Origin: a virus
Length of the DNA: 26,119 nt
IMG/VR virus record: IMGVR_UViG_3300045922_000732
Location: 1 to 26,119 of that record
Reading direction: 5' to 3' (one strand)
Positions within the stretch are counted from its first letter, which is position 1; each line of letters begins with the position of its first letter. Shown here one piece after another: positions 1-8,502 of this stretch. Position numbers and translations under genes: made by a program. The notes under the pieces were generated by a model, which saw only the letters and a program-made list of their open reading frames with translations, made no database searches and was not told where the DNA came from.

Positions 1-1886
1 AGGTCGCCGTAAGTGGGGATCATCCCCTCCAACTCGGTGCGGAAGCTGATGAGCCTGCGCCGGTAGCGGTTGGCGGCGGCCATGTACAGGCCCTCGCGTT
101 CGGCCTGTGCCTTGGTGGTGCAGCCGAACAGGGCCACTTTGGCGGGCTGTTCTGCGCCGCTGTCCGGCAGCGCAACGGTCACCTCGTCCGGCTTCCAGGT
201 GCGGCTGTTGAAAAACTCCACTGTTACTGCGTCCGCCGTGTCCTCGCCGGGCATGACGTATTCGATGCGAAAGCTGCCCCTCACAATATTGCGTGGGCTG
301 AACAGCGCCACCGGCATTGTGCGCGGTTCGTCGCGCACCACCCGCACGATGCCACCCTGCAGGAACGGCACTGCCCGTCCGCAACGGGCGATGCGGGACA
401 GTGCTTCCCACACGGTGAGCTTCTGGTCGAACACGCCATCAAAGGTGTCACCCCGGTCGGCCCAGGTTTGCTCCAGGTCATACAGGCCTTGCAGGTCAAT
501 ACGGCTGGCGGCGAGCTTTGCGCCATAGTTAGTCCGCAGCACATCGGCCAGCGCCCAGGCAATGGAGCGGGTCGGCTGCGGGGCCGTCCAGCCCCCACCC
601 GGACTCCAGATAGGTAATTTGCGGGTAACGATGCAATTCACCAGGCGGGATGAGCGTTGCGACAAGTTGTCGGTGGCCCGCATTTTTAAGGCCAGCAGGG
701 TGACGCCCTCAAACAGCGTGGTGCCTACCAGGCGGGCTTTCAGGCCGCTCCAGCGGATTTCATGGGCGGCACGGGCACTGGTGTCTTTGGCGTTGGTGCG
801 TAGCAATTGCACCTCATATCGGCCGGTGGCCACGGTGTACTTTTTCGTCAGGCGGATGGGCGTGTTGGTGGCGGCGGAATGGCTTTCGCTGGCGAGTGTG
901 CTCCAGCTTCCCAGCGGGCCGCCTTCATCGTCAATCAGCCGGGCCTGCACCTGCCAAGTGATGGTTTTGCTGGAAAGCGAGCCATCATTTTCGGCAAAGT
1001 ACAGCCCCCGTGGCATTTCCACATCCACCGCCAGTTGGTCGGTTGCGGTTTCCGGTGGGTTGGCCACGAACGGCCCCACCCAGTCGCCGCCGTCACCGGT
1101 GGAAAGAAGCTCCTGCACGGCCACCTCTGGCGCGGTCACCACATCCGGGTCAAACAGGCTTACCGCGCCACCCGGCGGGATGAGTTCATAGGTAATTTCT
1201 TCAAATGAGCTGATGGGCGTGTCTTCAATTCGAATCTGCGCTACGTCGTGCTCACCCTGGCCAATAGCGTGGAGCTGGAACAAAAATTGGTCGTTGCCCA
1301 CAAACTCCGCATAGGGGGTGGAGGCAAAATCCGGGTAGATGATATGCCGGCCATAAACCACCGGGATGGGTTCACCCAGGCGGGCCTGGTTGCCCTGGGC
1401 TTGCAGCGAGTATGTGGGGCTGGGTTGGCTGCCGCCAAACCCGCCCAAAGTGGGCAGCGTGGGTGATGGTGGAGGAATCAGCACGTTGACCAGGGCCGAT
1501 CCGGCCAGGGCCACGCCAGCCGTGAGCAACGAGGCACCGATGGTGCTGGTAACGCCCAGAGTACCGGCCAGAGTGGCCCCCAGCTGGGGCGAGGCAATCA
1601 GCACCGCGATGGTCAGCACCGTGCGCAGCGGGTTTTTGCCGCCACCGCCGCCACCCTGGGGTAACGCCACAAACACGACTGTCATGCCGGTGGCAATAAG
1701 GGTCACGGCCCAGTCGGCCCGCAGCACCGGCTGGCCATCCACCAGGCAGAGAGTGGGCAGCGGGAACTCAGCAATGCCGCGTCCGTCCAACCAGGCCCGG
1801 ATGGTGACGGGTGCCGCCACCCGGTGGCGTTCCCGGTTACGCTCCGGCTGGAAGGGATTGTGCAGGATGGCGACGGTCGCCGTCAT
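1..1886 (-). CDS. Phage tail tip / host specificity protein J-like (C-terminal part beyond the window)
   Basis: The minus-strand frame stays open from an ATG at 1886 to the window edge, about 628 residues, so the protein is cut on its C-terminal side. It begins MTATVAILHNPF. At about residues 70-140 there is a Gly-rich turn (GGGGGG), then hydrophobic Ala/Leu/Val segments and a Pro-rich linker, followed by a LGEPIPVVYGRHIIYPDFA segment typical of J-like tail-tip proteins. In lambda-like phages this protein forms the central tip that contacts the host receptor and starts DNA injection. Its ATG overlaps the TGA of the NlpC/P60 gene (ATGA at 1883-1886), implying coupled translation, and the order K-like then J-like is that of lambda. 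The family assignment rests on the visible motifs and on position; the receptor-binding end is outside the window. Confidence 0.85.
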   Translation of the reverse strand, partial: MTATVAILHNPFQPERNRERHRVAAPVTIRAWLDGRGIAEFPLPTLCLVDGQPVLRADWAVTLIATGMTVVFVALPQGGGGGGKNPLRTVLTIAVLIASPQLGATLAGTLGVTSTIGASLLTAGVALAGSALVNVLIPPPSPTLPTLGGFGGSQPSPTYSLQAQGNQARLGEPIPVVYGRHIIYPDFASTPYAEFVGNDQFLFQLHAIGQGEHDVAQIRIEDTPISSFEEITYELIPPGGAVSLFDPDVVTAPEVAVQELLSTGDGGDWVGPFVANPPETATDQLAVDVEMPRGLYFAENDGSLSSKTITWQVQARLIDDEGGPLGSWSTLASESHSAATNTPIRLTKKYTVATGRYEVQLLRTNAKDTSARAAHEIRWSGLKARLVGTTLFEGVTLLALKMRATDNLSQRSSRLVNCIVTRKLPIWSPGGGWTAPQPTRSIAWALADVLRTNYGAKLAASRIDLQGLYDLEQTWADRGDTFDGVFDQKLTVWEALSRIARCGRAVPFLQGGIVRVVRDEPRTMPVALFSPRNIVRGSFRIEYVMPGEDTADAVTVEFFNSRTWKPDEVTVALPDSGAEQPAKVALFGCTTKAQAEREGLYMAAANRYRRRLISFRTELEGMIPTYGD

Positions 1887-2281
1887 GGTTTCAGGTCTCC
1901 GCTGTACTGGTAAAAACTCTCGATGTGCCAGCCACACAGGCGCAAGCTGTGCAGGTTCTGGAACACCACGCCGCAGGCCTGGGCGCAGTGCAGGATGCCG
2001 CCGCCGTCCACCTCCAGCCACACACCCACATGCAAGGGGTGGCGGGACTGGCGCATCAACGCAATATCCCCCTCCCTTGGCACGGCCACAGGTTGCCACT
2101 GCCGGCGGATGGGGTGGTCGCGGATGGTGCGGATCAGGTGGCGGAGGTTGTCGGGGTCAACAGGTATGGGTTCAAGGTTGATGTGGAACTGTTCCCGGTA
2201 CACTGTGCGTACCAACCCCCAGCAATCAAAAAGGCCAGCCTGGTATGGCTGGCCAATGTATTGGGTTGCCCAAGGTGGCAT
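1883..2281 (-). CDS. NlpC/P60-type tail assembly peptidase (lambda K-like)
   Basis: A 132-residue protein with the NlpC/P60 cysteine peptidase layout: the nucleophile lies in GLFDCWGLVRTVYRE (Cys20), the catalytic His in HPLHVGVWLE (His84), and a third polar residue is probably His98 in GGGILHCAQ. Phage proteins of this family sit at the tail tip and cut cell-wall peptides or process tail components. It is short for the family and lacks the Mov34/JAB metalloprotease half that lambda K carries. The start ATG at 2281 follows a GAGGAG ribosome site about 10 bases upstream. The stop overlaps the start of the J-like gene. Just upstream lies the plus-strand NPYG moron, which separates it from the DUF1833 gene. 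Confidence 0.88.
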   Translation of the reverse strand: MPPWATQYIGQPYQAGLFDCWGLVRTVYREQFHINLEPIPVDPDNLRHLIRTIRDHPIRRQWQPVAVPREGDIALMRQSRHPLHVGVWLEVDGGGILHCAQACGVVFQNLHSLRLCGWHIESFYQYSGDLKP

Positions 2282-2321
2282 AAGATGTTATCTCCTCTTG
2301 TGGGAAATTAATCAGAGTACG

Positions 2322-2602
2322 ATGAAGAAATAAGAACTGTATTCCTAGCTGTAGCATTACTCACGGCTGTCCTATGCAATGCTGCCAATGCCCAAAATTA
2401 TTTGGGCAATTTGTCCGCAAATAAATTTGCGCCCAACTCACTTTCAAATCCCTACGGTGCAGGCAGCCGGTACAAACCTTCGTCCCCCAATAACCCTTAC
2501 GGTCCCAATAGTTTTGATAATCCTTACGGCGCTGGTAGTAGATATAAGGCGGACTCACCCAACAATCCTTACGGACAAGGTATGCGGGTGTACGGTCGCT
2601 AG
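2322..2602 (+). pseudogene. Secreted NPYG-repeat small protein, moron, frameshifted in its signal peptide
   Basis: On the plus strand, against the late operon, a frame encodes RTVFLAVALLTAVLCNAANA, a signal-peptide core with a likely cut after ANA. It is followed by QNYLGNLSANKFAPNS and repeats of the type NPYGAGSRYK...SPNNPYG, to a TAG at 2600-2602. That frame has no ATG after its preceding stop at 2309. ATG AAG AAA at 2322 lies exactly where the signal peptide should begin but in another frame, meeting TAA at once. Adding one A to the AAA run would give MKKIRTVFLAVALL and join the two. So this is a normally exported small protein with a one-base deletion, or a sequencing error. It fills the gap between the NlpC and DUF1833 genes and ends 3 bases from the latter's stop. 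NPYG-repeat proteins of this kind are widespread in bacterial genomes; I know of no assigned function. Confidence 0.7.
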
Positions 2603-2605
2603 TGT

Positions 2606-3148
2606 TTAGCGCGTTAACCCCGGGAAATTAACCGCGCTGTAGGTCTGGCCGGGGAAGGCTTTGTTGCCCACGTCCAGCATCCGCGCCCGTCCCGTCACCC
2701 GGAACACATCGGCCGTTACCTCAGTCAACACCAGGGTGATAGGTGGTTCCATCTGCGGGCCTTCCAGGTCGGTGGACAGGTACGGGCGGTAGGTGACCTC
2801 GATTTTGTCCTGGCTTTCGGCCGCGCCATCCAGGTGCTTCACAATCTCCCGGCTGACGTTATCCAGCGTGATAGAGATTTCCGGCACCGGGGCGGTATCA
2901 ACCGGTGGAAGTTCCAGGTCAAACCCCATGGCGATAAACGTTACCATCTCACCGGGGTTAAACGGCGCTGTAGCCTCCAGCCTGGCCACCAGGTCTTTAT
3001 TATCCCGCACCACCCGAATGGCTGTGGGCTGGCCCAGGTCATCCAAAAACGAAGGATGCCGCAGTTCCAGAGTGTGGAGAATCACCACATCAGCGGGTGC
3101 TGCGGCATAGGCCTCGCGCAGGGCTTCGGAAAGGGTTGCATTGGGCAT
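2606..3148 (-). CDS. DUF1833-family phage tail protein
   Basis: A 180-residue protein recognised as DUF1833-like from its opening (SEALREAYAAAPADVVILHTLELRHPSF), its central EISITLDNVSREIVKHL and the terminal FPGQTYSAVNFPGLTR. Such proteins occur next to NlpC/P60 and J-like genes in siphophages and take the place of lambda L (minor tail tip). The chemical role is unknown. It lies between the small gene downstream of the tail fibre and the plus-strand moron at 2322-2602. The residues are mostly acidic beta-type segments with no membrane helix. The family call is confident; the tail-tip role is inferred from position. Confidence 0.8.
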   Translation of the reverse strand: MPNATLSEALREAYAAAPADVVILHTLELRHPSFLDDLGQPTAIRVVRDNKDLVARLEATAPFNPGEMVTFIAMGFDLELPPVDTAPVPEISITLDNVSREIVKHLDGAAESQDKIEVTYRPYLSTDLEGPQMEPPITLVLTEVTADVFRVTGRARMLDVGNKAFPGQTYSAVNFPGLTR

Positions 3149-3178
3149 GGGTCAGGCCTTAAACATTTTTGGTCTTTT

Positions 3179-3505
3179 TTATTCTGCGCTCAAACGAAGG
3201 TCTTTAGCCGCCAGAATGGCCGCCAGTGCGCCAATGCAGTCCGCATACTGCTGGTGTGCGGCCGCCTGGGCTGCGTTCATCGGGTAGTGCCAGCCGTTTT
3301 CCAGAATGAATTCCCGCTTGAGGGCTGACACCTCAAAACCCGCAACGGTCACAGCACCGCTCACGGCTTCCAGGTCGGGTGCGGTCACGGTCAGTTCGGC
3401 TGCGGCAATATCGGCCAGGGCGTTTCCCAGCGTGTCGGTGTAAGACAGCGTGCCGTCATCAATATGCACGGTGCCATCGGCGGTGAGTTTAAAGCGTGGG
3501 TCCAT
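3179..3505 (-). CDS. Small protein encoded directly downstream of the tail fibre; possible fibre chaperone
   Basis: A 108-residue protein starting MDPRFKLTADGTVHIDDG. I chose the ATG at 3505 because GAGGAG lies 6-10 bases upstream; a TTG at 3520 in the same frame would fall in that ribosome site. The N-terminal half looks beta-rich (GTVHIDDGTLSYTDT) and the C-terminal third is helical and Ala-rich (NAAQAAAHQQYADCIGALAAILAAKD). I do not recognise a family. Many phage fibres are followed by a small assembly chaperone or a fibre-bound cap, and the position 12 bases after the fibre stop makes that the leading guess, without motif support. Confidence 0.7.
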   Translation of the reverse strand: MDPRFKLTADGTVHIDDGTLSYTDTLGNALADIAAAELTVTAPDLEAVSGAVTVAGFEVSALKREFILENGWHYPMNAAQAAAHQQYADCIGALAAILAAKDLRLSAE

Positions 3506-3516
3506 GGGGGTTCTCC

Positions 3517-5349
3517 TCAAGTTTTGATGATGTAATTCATCACCAGCCAGGGCTGGGTGATGTTCAAGCTGCTGCCGAAAAATGAGCCAGAGCCGCTGAA
3601 ACTGTGGTTGTGAGAGCCGCCACCGCCCGTGGTCCCGGAGGTGTAATCGTTACCGCCGCTACGGTCAAAAGCGCTGACCGGCCGCTGCTGTGTGCCGGAA
3701 AAGTTGGTGGCCTGGTAGGTATGCGTGTGGCTGGGAATTTGCGTGGTCGCCAGCGTGGTGCTGCCCACCGTGCCGCTGACGCTGATGGAGCCAGCGGGTG
3801 TTTGGCTCTCTGCCCCACCTGCACCACCCAAGCTATCCGCCTGGCTGGCGGTGATGCGGTTGGCGGAACTGCCGCCCATGTTATCCAGGCCTGCCACCAC
3901 CCGGCCGCGCAGGTCGGGCATGTTAAACGTTGTGCTGCCATCGCCAGCCCCGTAACTGGTGCCAATAACGGCAAACAGCCCGGCATAGGTGGTGCGGCTG
4001 ACAGCACTTCCATTACACAACAGCCACCCGCCGGGGGCGGCGCTACCGGCAAAGGGCATCACCATGCCGGCGGCAAAGGGTTGCGGCGCATCCACCTCTG
4101 CAGGGTTGCCACCGCCATCAAACCCCAGCAGCTTGTTTGGGGTGCCGATAGCCAGCTTGGGCAGGGTAACCGCGCCGTTTTTAAGATGGGCGGTGTCGAC
4201 GGTATCTTCGGATGGTACGCCGATGGGTGCCTGCGCCCCGAACACCACCTCGATGTTATCCGTGCCAGTTGGTGGCGGGCTGGAGAACACAAGGTCATTG
4301 CCGCTGAGGTCATAAGTATCCTTCTGCTGGTAAACGCCGGAGATGTAAATGTTGGTGTTATTCTCCGACCCCGGTGCGCCGGAGAGGGTGAATTCTGTTT
4401 CCACCCCATCACCGCTGAAGCGCTGCACAGTCACGTTCACCGCCCCCAGCCCGCCGCCCGAGGCGTACCAGACTTCGTTGTCCTTATCGCCGATGAAGGT
4501 ATCTACGTTGTATTGCGCGGCAAGGGTGCGGCTGGGCAGGCCGTTGATGGTGTCTGCCCCCTGGCGATTAACCACCACCACGTTTACGTCCCCTGTGGCT
4601 TTGGCCACCCCCAGGCGAAAATCCGCCGCCAGAGTTGCCAGCGCCGGCAATAAAATCTGCACTTCGCCACCCGTGGTATCCACCCGGTAGAGGTGACCAT
4701 TAGCGGTATCCGGCACGGTAAAGTGGCTGTCGGCATAGGCCAGGTCAATCACGTCCGAGAACAACTGCCCCGCTGCGCTGGCCGCTGCCGCTGCGGCACT
4801 GGCAGCCGCACTGGTGGCGCTGGCGGCGGCGTTGGTTTCAGAAGATGCTGCGTTGCTGGCAGAGGTAGCAGCGGCGTAAGCACTGGTAGCGGCATTGCTT
4901 TCTGACGTGGCGGCAGCGGTGGCAGAATCTGCTGCATCATTTGCGCTACCGGCGGCGGCAGTGGCGCTGCTGGCCGCAGCGGCTTCGTAACTGTCGGCGT
5001 TGGTTTCACTCTGGGCGGCGGCAAGCTCACTGGCAGCTGCGGCGGTTTCCGAAGCCAAGGCAGCGGCAGCAGAACCAGCGGCAGCGGTTTCGCTGGCGGC
5101 AGCATTGGTTTCAGAAGTTGCAGCAGCAGCGGCGCTGGCCACGGCTTCATCCCGCATGGTAGTCAGCGTGGTCAGGCTGCTGGTGAGCAGCGCCTGATTT
5201 TCGCCGATGACTTTCGCCACGCTTTTCACCGGGCCGTTTTCGGTGGTCACGGTAGTGGCGGCATCGCCATGGACAATGTCGTGCAGCAGGCCGCTATCCG
5301 TTGTGGTTTGCACAACAGCGGCCTGCAGTTGTTCCTGCAGGGTGGGCAT
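3517..5349 (-). CDS. Tail fibre with Ala-rich shaft and phage tail collar domain
   Basis: A 610-residue fibre. Residues 1-65 (MPTLQEQLQAAVVQTTTDSG) look like an attachment region. Residues about 66-200 are a low-complexity shaft of Ala/Ser/Glu repeats such as SETNAAASETAAAGS, of the kind that forms trimeric coiled coils in lambda Stf-like fibres. Next comes a beta-rich region with QRFSGDGVETEFTLSG. A tail collar domain (PF07484 type) follows at about 425-490, with GGWLLCNGSAVSRTTYAGLF and FNMPDLRGRVV. The C-terminus is Gly/Ser/His rich (GGGGSHNHSFSGSG) and ends TQPWLVMNYIIKT, a typical collar-type tip. It binds the cell surface. The ATG is at 5349. The small gene at 3505-3179 follows. Confidence 0.9.
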   Translation of the reverse strand: MPTLQEQLQAAVVQTTTDSGLLHDIVHGDAATTVTTENGPVKSVAKVIGENQALLTSSLTTLTTMRDEAVASAAAAATSETNAAASETAAAGSAAAALASETAAAASELAAAQSETNADSYEAAAASSATAAAGSANDAADSATAAATSESNAATSAYAAATSASNAASSETNAAASATSAAASAAAAAASAAGQLFSDVIDLAYADSHFTVPDTANGHLYRVDTTGGEVQILLPALATLAADFRLGVAKATGDVNVVVVNRQGADTINGLPSRTLAAQYNVDTFIGDKDNEVWYASGGGLGAVNVTVQRFSGDGVETEFTLSGAPGSENNTNIYISGVYQQKDTYDLSGNDLVFSSPPPTGTDNIEVVFGAQAPIGVPSEDTVDTAHLKNGAVTLPKLAIGTPNKLLGFDGGGNPAEVDAPQPFAAGMVMPFAGSAAPGGWLLCNGSAVSRTTYAGLFAVIGTSYGAGDGSTTFNMPDLRGRVVAGLDNMGGSSANRITASQADSLGGAGGAESQTPAGSISVSGTVGSTTLATTQIPSHTHTYQATNFSGTQQRPVSAFDRSGGNDYTSGTTGGGGSHNHSFSGSGSFFGSSLNITQPWLVMNYIIKT

Positions 5350-5388
5350 GGGTGTTTATCCTTGGTTTAAGCGGTTACCAGGCCCCGG

Positions 5389-5868
5389 TTACCAACTCAG
5401 GGGGCCGGGCATTTTTTCGTGAATCAGGCGGTGCAGGTCATCTACCGTTGCCAGCAGGGCTTCCGGCGGGTTTTCCAGCAGAATTTCGGTAGCTTCCAGG
5501 TCCAGCGTGGGCCGTTCGCGGATTTCCAGCTGACTGGTAACCTCCCACAGGTTGCCGTTGAACAGTCGGGCGTCAAATTGCCGGGTGAACCGGGCGCTGT
5601 GGGTGGTGATGCCGATGCCACCCAGCAGGTCGATATCAAAAAACTCCGCACCCTCTTTGGCGTAGAGCTTGAACCAGGCCTCAAACACGGCAAACTGGTT
5701 GCGGGTCATCACCCAGCGCACGGCAATCACGCTCGGCACATCGGTAAATCGCCGCCGCTGACGCGCAAGGCCCGCCTCCATCTCCGTGCGCAGAATCGCA
5801 TCGCCCGGCTGGACGGCGTAGCCTTCGACGGTGGGGAGAGGTAATGTTTGTGGCCAGAAAACGGGCAT
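5389..5868 (-). CDS. Phage minor tail protein, uncharacterised (position of lambda M)
   Basis: A 159-residue protein, MPVFWPQTLPLPTVEGYAVQ at the start and with a central VMTRNQFAVFEAWFKLYAKE. The FxxWFK/GAEFFDIDLLGG part resembles structural tail proteins seen beside fibre genes in many GC-rich siphophages, but I cannot name a Pfam family. It has no membrane segment or enzyme motif. In lambda the gene in this place (after the tape measure) is M, a tail-tip component, and that is the likely job here by position only. Its ATG at 5868 lies about 14 bases downstream of an intrinsic terminator (5882-5903). Confidence 0.75.
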   Translation of the reverse strand: MPVFWPQTLPLPTVEGYAVQPGDAILRTEMEAGLARQRRRFTDVPSVIAVRWVMTRNQFAVFEAWFKLYAKEGAEFFDIDLLGGIGITTHSARFTRQFDARLFNGNLWEVTSQLEIRERPTLDLEATEILLENPPEALLATVDDLHRLIHEKMPGPLSW

Positions 5869-5881
5869 TGTTTATCCCAAT

Positions 5882-5903
5882 AAAAAAGCCACCCATAGGT
5901 GGC
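5882..5903 (-). terminator. Intrinsic terminator after the small membrane-protein gene
   Basis: On the minus strand GCCACC-TATG-GGTGGC forms a 6-bp GC-rich stem with a 4-base loop, directly followed by six T. It sits 17 bases after the stop of the 80-residue gene and just upstream of the next tail gene. A terminator right behind a short AT-rich gene is the usual mark of a moron that has its own transcription. If it works in late transcription it would cut off the fibre, NlpC and J genes unless bypassed. Confidence 0.75.
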
Positions 5904-5919
5904 AGGTAAATTTACGCTC

Positions 5920-6162
5920 TCACTTAAAGAACACCTGATAAATCAACACCCCAATGTTGAGCACGGCAACAATGGTGTTTATCAGGGTTAACCTGCTATT
6001 GCTTTTCTCCACTTCCAGAAGCTGTTTATGTTTCAATAATTCTATTTTTCTTTCGTGAGATTTCTCGGCTTCTGGCGCACCAAATCCGACGCCATTTTCT
6101 CCAAAATGAACAAGATCTTCGAGTTCTTTCTGGAGCAATTTTTTCTTTTTAGTCAGAAACAT
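5920..6162 (-). CDS. Small tail-anchored membrane protein, moron-like
   Basis: An 80-residue protein. Residues 1-55 are charged and Lys/Glu rich (MFLTKKKKLLQKELEDL; ERKIELLKHKQLLEVEKSN), likely one amphipathic or coiled-coil helix. Residues about 58-77 (LTLINTIVAVLNIGVLIYQV) form a single membrane helix at the C-terminus. Base use is clearly more AT-rich than the flanking tail genes, and the gene lies between tape measure and minor tail protein, where lambda has none. It ends at an intrinsic terminator. Together these suggest an accessory lysogenic gene, perhaps acting on the host envelope (for example superinfection exclusion), which is inference. The ATG at 6162 is preceded by AAGGAT. Confidence 0.75.
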   Translation of the reverse strand: MFLTKKKKLLQKELEDLVHFGENGVGFGAPEAEKSHERKIELLKHKQLLEVEKSNSRLTLINTIVAVLNIGVLIYQVFFK

Positions 6163-6177
6163 TATCCTTACGCCTCA

Positions 6178-8502
6178 CTATCTATAACTTCCTGCTGCTG
6201 GGTTTAAACCATACCTTCTTTCCAACGTAGGAGCCAGTCCTTCGCCGCGCCCGACGTTGCGTGCCAAGCGGTTTTCCACCTCTTCGATGATCACATTCAG
6301 GCTCAGGTTGCCGTTGCTGTCGCGGGTTGTTTCGGTGCGGACTTCGGCTTTGGCGGCGCGGTTTTCGATGTTCACCGCCACGTTGACCTGCGGGCTGGCA
6401 GTCATCGCTCCACCCAGGGCCGCCATCTGCCCCGGTGTGAACACCACCTCGCCACGTTGGGCGATGATGGGGACTTCGTTACCTACCACGCCACCGCCGT
6501 GAAAACGCGGGGCATTGGCAAACACAGCGGGGTCAACCGTGCGGGTGCGGAGTGAATCGGTGCCAATCACGCCGCCCGTGTGGGCGGTGGGGGCTGGGGT
6601 TGGGGCGGCCGCACTGCCAAAGAACCCGCCGATAGCGCTTTCAAAGATACCGCTGAGGGGCCGCACCACCGCCATGCGATAGGCGGCGCGCAGGGCTTCT
6701 TCTGCCACGCTGTTGAACAGGTCGCGGGCCTGGAGCTTGCCGGTGGTGGCCCAGCGCACAAAAGTATCCTCACTGCCTTTGAGCACACTGGCCATCACCT
6801 GCTCGGCATTGCGGGCGGCATCGGTGGCCGCGTCCACATAGTCCTTCAAGGCGCGGACGGCACCATCGCGCCAATCATGGCTAGCTTTGAGTTTACGCTC
6901 CTCCGCCTGCTGCACCGCCAGGGCGTGGGTGGCGGCGTTGATGGCTCCCTCCGCCAGCAGTTGATCCAGCTTGGCAACTTCAGCCTCATAGGCTTGCAGG
7001 GCGGTAAAGTGCCCCTCGGTCACACGCTTGCCTTCCTCCAGCAGGCGGTTGCGGGTTTCCTGCGCTTTGTTGGCAGCTTCCAGCGCCTGTTGCTGGTCGT
7101 ACATCTCGGCGGAAAGCCGGGCCACATCGCGCCGTTGGTCCTCTGTGGACCCATCAGAAAGCCGCCCCAGCGCCTGGTTGATAAACGCCTGGCGCTTGTC
7201 GGCCTGGGCCAGCATACGGTTAGCTAGGTCGTCGATGACTTTGCGGTTTTGTTCCAGCTCGCGCTCGCGGGCTTCACGCAGAGGTTTCTCCACCGCGTCA
7301 ATGCGTCGGCGGGCCAATTCCTCGGCCTGGTTGATGGCGGCATCCACATCGGCAGCATTGCTGCCATCGTTCCAACGCAGGGCATTCAGGCGCTGGCGGG
7401 TTGTTTCCAGTTCCTTGTTAATCTGGGCCACCCGCTCGGCGGGGCTGTCCATGGCCTTGGCCAGCATTTCCTCAATGCCTTTGCGTTGCTCGGCCAGCAC
7501 TTCGGCGCGTCGCTCGCGCTCAGCCGCCCGCTGGCCTTCCAAGGCGCGGGCCTGCTCCTGCAGACGCTGCTCCAACGGGGTGTTGTCTTCCCCCTCAAGC
7601 AGGTTCACGGCAGCTCGCAGGGCCTTGCCGATGCCGCTGAGGGCGGACTCGGTTGTTTTGGCCAACACCGGTGTGCGGCCAATGGCCTTGAGCAAATCTC
7701 CCCAAGCGTCGCTCAGGCGGTTGGCGGCCCCAGTCACGCCCGTAGCTTCCGCCATGCCCGCGCCACCGACCTGTTGTTCCAATGCGTCCAGAATCACCTT
7801 TTGCGCAGCAGCGGTCTGGCCGGTTTCCACCAGGGTGCGAATCAACTCCCGTTGGCTCTGGCTGAACGACACCCCCACCCGGCGCAAGGCGCTGATGCCT
7901 TCCACTGGTTCCTCCAGCGCCTTACCCAACTGAATGGCGGAGGCCTTCAGATCCTGCCCGAACACGGCGGCCATGTCCTGCGCCAGCACCAGCGTGCGCT
8001 TGAAGGTATCGCCAGAGATGGAGCGGAACGTAGCCAGAATACCCGCCGCACCCATCACCGCTTCACTGCTGGTGAGGGTGCTTTCTTCGATGCCCTGGGC
8101 AAAGTCGGAAAGCTGTTTTGCGGTGAGGCCAGATGCATAGCCGGTGGCGTTCAACACCGCTTCTAAGCGGCGGTAGGTGCCGGCGGCTTCCTCTGCCACC
8201 TGAATGCTGGAGCGCAGCCCCAGGGTGATGCCGCCCAGAGCAGCTCCGGCGGCAATGCCCACCGGCCCCAGACGCACCAGCGCCGCCCCCAGAGGGCCAA
8301 GGCGACTGCCCATGCCCTCCAGCGACCCGCGCACATCACCAGCGGTAGCATCCAGCGCTTGCAGGCCTTTGGAAGCCGGTTTGCTGGCACGCTCGATGCG
8401 GCGCAGAGCTTCCTCACCCCGGTCGGCCACCCGTTTGAAAGCTTCCTCCGTCCGGTTGCCATCCACCACAGCCAGACGTACGGAGAGGCGTTTTTCAGTC
8501 AT
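6178..8502 (-). CDS. Tail tape measure protein (lambda H-like)
   Basis: A 774-residue protein that sets tail length and is ejected during infection. It starts MTEKRLSVRLAVVDGNRTEE. Residues about 75-110 are Gly/Ala/Leu-rich and hydrophobic (PVGIAAGAALGGITLGL). A long Arg/Glu/Ala helical, coiled-coil-like stretch covers about 290-560. The C-terminal part has the lambda-H-like signature FVRWATTGKLQARDLFNSV, then the MAVVRPLSGIFESAIGGFFG segment and EVPIIAQRGEVVFTPGQMAA, all typical of tape measures. Length scales with tail length, so the tail should be shorter than that of lambda. The ATG at 8502 overlaps the TGA of the frameshifted GT product (8499-8501). Confidence 0.93.
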   Translation of the reverse strand: MTEKRLSVRLAVVDGNRTEEAFKRVADRGEEALRRIERASKPASKGLQALDATAGDVRGSLEGMGSRLGPLGAALVRLGPVGIAAGAALGGITLGLRSSIQVAEEAAGTYRRLEAVLNATGYASGLTAKQLSDFAQGIEESTLTSSEAVMGAAGILATFRSISGDTFKRTLVLAQDMAAVFGQDLKASAIQLGKALEEPVEGISALRRVGVSFSQSQRELIRTLVETGQTAAAQKVILDALEQQVGGAGMAEATGVTGAANRLSDAWGDLLKAIGRTPVLAKTTESALSGIGKALRAAVNLLEGEDNTPLEQRLQEQARALEGQRAAERERRAEVLAEQRKGIEEMLAKAMDSPAERVAQINKELETTRQRLNALRWNDGSNAADVDAAINQAEELARRRIDAVEKPLREARERELEQNRKVIDDLANRMLAQADKRQAFINQALGRLSDGSTEDQRRDVARLSAEMYDQQQALEAANKAQETRNRLLEEGKRVTEGHFTALQAYEAEVAKLDQLLAEGAINAATHALAVQQAEERKLKASHDWRDGAVRALKDYVDAATDAARNAEQVMASVLKGSEDTFVRWATTGKLQARDLFNSVAEEALRAAYRMAVVRPLSGIFESAIGGFFGSAAAPTPAPTAHTGGVIGTDSLRTRTVDPAVFANAPRFHGGGVVGNEVPIIAQRGEVVFTPGQMAALGGAMTASPQVNVAVNIENRAAKAEVRTETTRDSNGNLSLNVIIEEVENRLARNVGRGEGLAPTLERRYGLNPAAGSYR

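Noticed and set aside
3604-4653. Long open frame on the plus strand opposite the tail fibre (and similar ones at 7028-7933, 7249-8166, 15861-17171, 17847-19013)
   Set aside because: They are antisense to well-supported phage genes in GC-rich DNA, where the complementary frames stay open. None has a ribosome site or family motif.
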